Source: a gamma proteobacterium HIMB30 (GTDB lineage: Bacteria > Pseudomonadota > Gammaproteobacteria > Pseudomonadales > Litorivicinaceae). Taken from it: 64,000 nucleotides of DNA. The stretch lies in NCBI GenBank assembly GCA_000227525.2, contig AGIG01000027.1, positions 1 through 64,000 of the forward strand. Reading direction: 5' to 3'. Positions 63,754 to 64,000 of the stretch are shown piece by piece (within the stretch, counting starts at the first letter, position 1; every line of letters begins with the position of its first letter). The notes beneath the pieces were generated by a model. It did not search any database. It was not told the origin of the DNA and saw only the letters and a list, made by a program, of their open reading frames with translations. A program made the position numbers and the translations under genes.

Positions 63754-64000
63754 TTGATCATTCTGAGGTACTTCAGTCGCGAGATTCTGGAAACCACCGC
63801 GGGTGTTTCCCTCATTCTTCTATTAGTAGTGTTGAGTGGTCGATTTATCCAGTTTTTAGAGAAAGCGGCCAACGGAGAACTCTCTGTTGAACTGATGCTC
63901 ACGATGATTCTTTGGCGCATTCCGTCATCATTGGAGCTGATTCTGCCGCTCGCACTCACGCTCTCAGTGCTTTTGGTCATGGGACGGATGAACCAAGAAT
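63754..64000 (+). CDS. lptF: LptF lipopolysaccharide export permease, 3' end outside window
   Basis: N-terminal 82 residues of an LptF/LptG-family permease, cut by the window edge. It begins LIILRYFSREILETTAG, the amphipathic entry helix and first membrane helix, then IQFLEKAANGELS and a second helix (IPSSLELILPLALTLSVLLVMG). Position divergent from pepA identifies it as LptF of the LptBFGC complex. The start is probably the TTG at 63754, with AGGG three to four bases before it. Confidence 0.88.
   Translation, partial: MIILRYFSREILETTAGVSLILLLVVLSGRFIQFLEKAANGELSVELMLTMILWRIPSSLELILPLALTLSVLLVMGRMNQE

Noticed and set aside
1-64000. tRNA genes, CRISPR arrays, insertion sequences, prophage
   Set aside because: No cloverleaf with a GTTCGA-type arm, no regularly spaced repeats, no transposase, integrase or phage structural gene was recognised by reading.

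Overview
The window is a gene-dense, mid-GC segment of a free-living gammaproteobacterial chromosome. The class rests on three layouts: pepA-holC-valS divergent from lptF; coxB-coxA-ctaG-coxC followed by SURF1-ctaA-ctaB; and a HexR-linked Entner-Doudoroff cluster. The gene content (NhaD antiporter, glycerol and polyol ABC importers, no phosphotransferase system seen) suggests a marine or saline aerobic heterotroph, but I cannot name the genus. No tRNA, rRNA, CRISPR array or insertion sequence was seen.

Layout. 0-1.6 kb: the tail of a HupE/UreJ-like protein and a CDF metal exporter. 1.6-9.4 kb: an aa3-type cytochrome c oxidase with its assembly and heme A genes. 9.5-15.5 kb: a Yip1-like protein, AzlCD, NhaD with two small companions, a PerM-type permease and a b561 cytochrome. 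15.8-18.1 kb: csrA, alkB, a class I glutamine amidotransferase and an unknown membrane protein. 18.2-20.7 kb: the arsR-gap-arsJ arsenate efflux pathway. 20.8-24.1 kb: amt, a second gap and hexR. 24.2-30.3 kb: pyk-zwf-pgl-edd-eda. 30.3-40.2 kb: a glycerol regulon (glpR-glpD divergent from a binding protein, glpSTPQ, a DUF2160 protein and glpK). 40.2-43.3 kb: an acetyltransferase, a hydrolase, a VOC protein, a P-loop kinase and two candidate RNAs. 43.6-53.8 kb: a sorbitol/mannitol operon (ABC importer, two dehydrogenases, AraC regulator, xylulokinase, fructokinase) and a convergent transaldolase. 54.0-54.6 kb: a toxin-antitoxin pair. 54.6-64 kb: nrdB-nrdA, valS, holC, pepA, and the start of lptF.

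How it fits together. From 22 to 54 kb lies a carbon-use island. Polyols become fructose 6-phosphate or xylulose 5-phosphate, and glycerol becomes dihydroxyacetone phosphate. Hexose phosphate is burned through zwf-pgl-edd-eda to pyruvate and glyceraldehyde 3-phosphate, which Gap and Pyk finish. Candidate operators for the local regulators are visible: HexR-like palindromes beside gap/hexR and before pyk, twin GlpR-like sites in the glp divergent region, NtrC-like palindromes before amt, and a 32-bp-spaced NrdR box pair with DnaA boxes before nrdA.

Main points of interest: a GGA-rich intergenic RNA candidate that looks like a CsrA sponge; an asymmetric GlpS/GlpT ATPase pair; four convergent gene pairs that overlap by exactly four bases at their stop codons; a 58-codon gene after nhaD; a second terminator-ended RNA candidate; and the uncharacterised alkB-amidotransferase-membrane protein set. 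I saw no clearly unprecedented multi-gene system.
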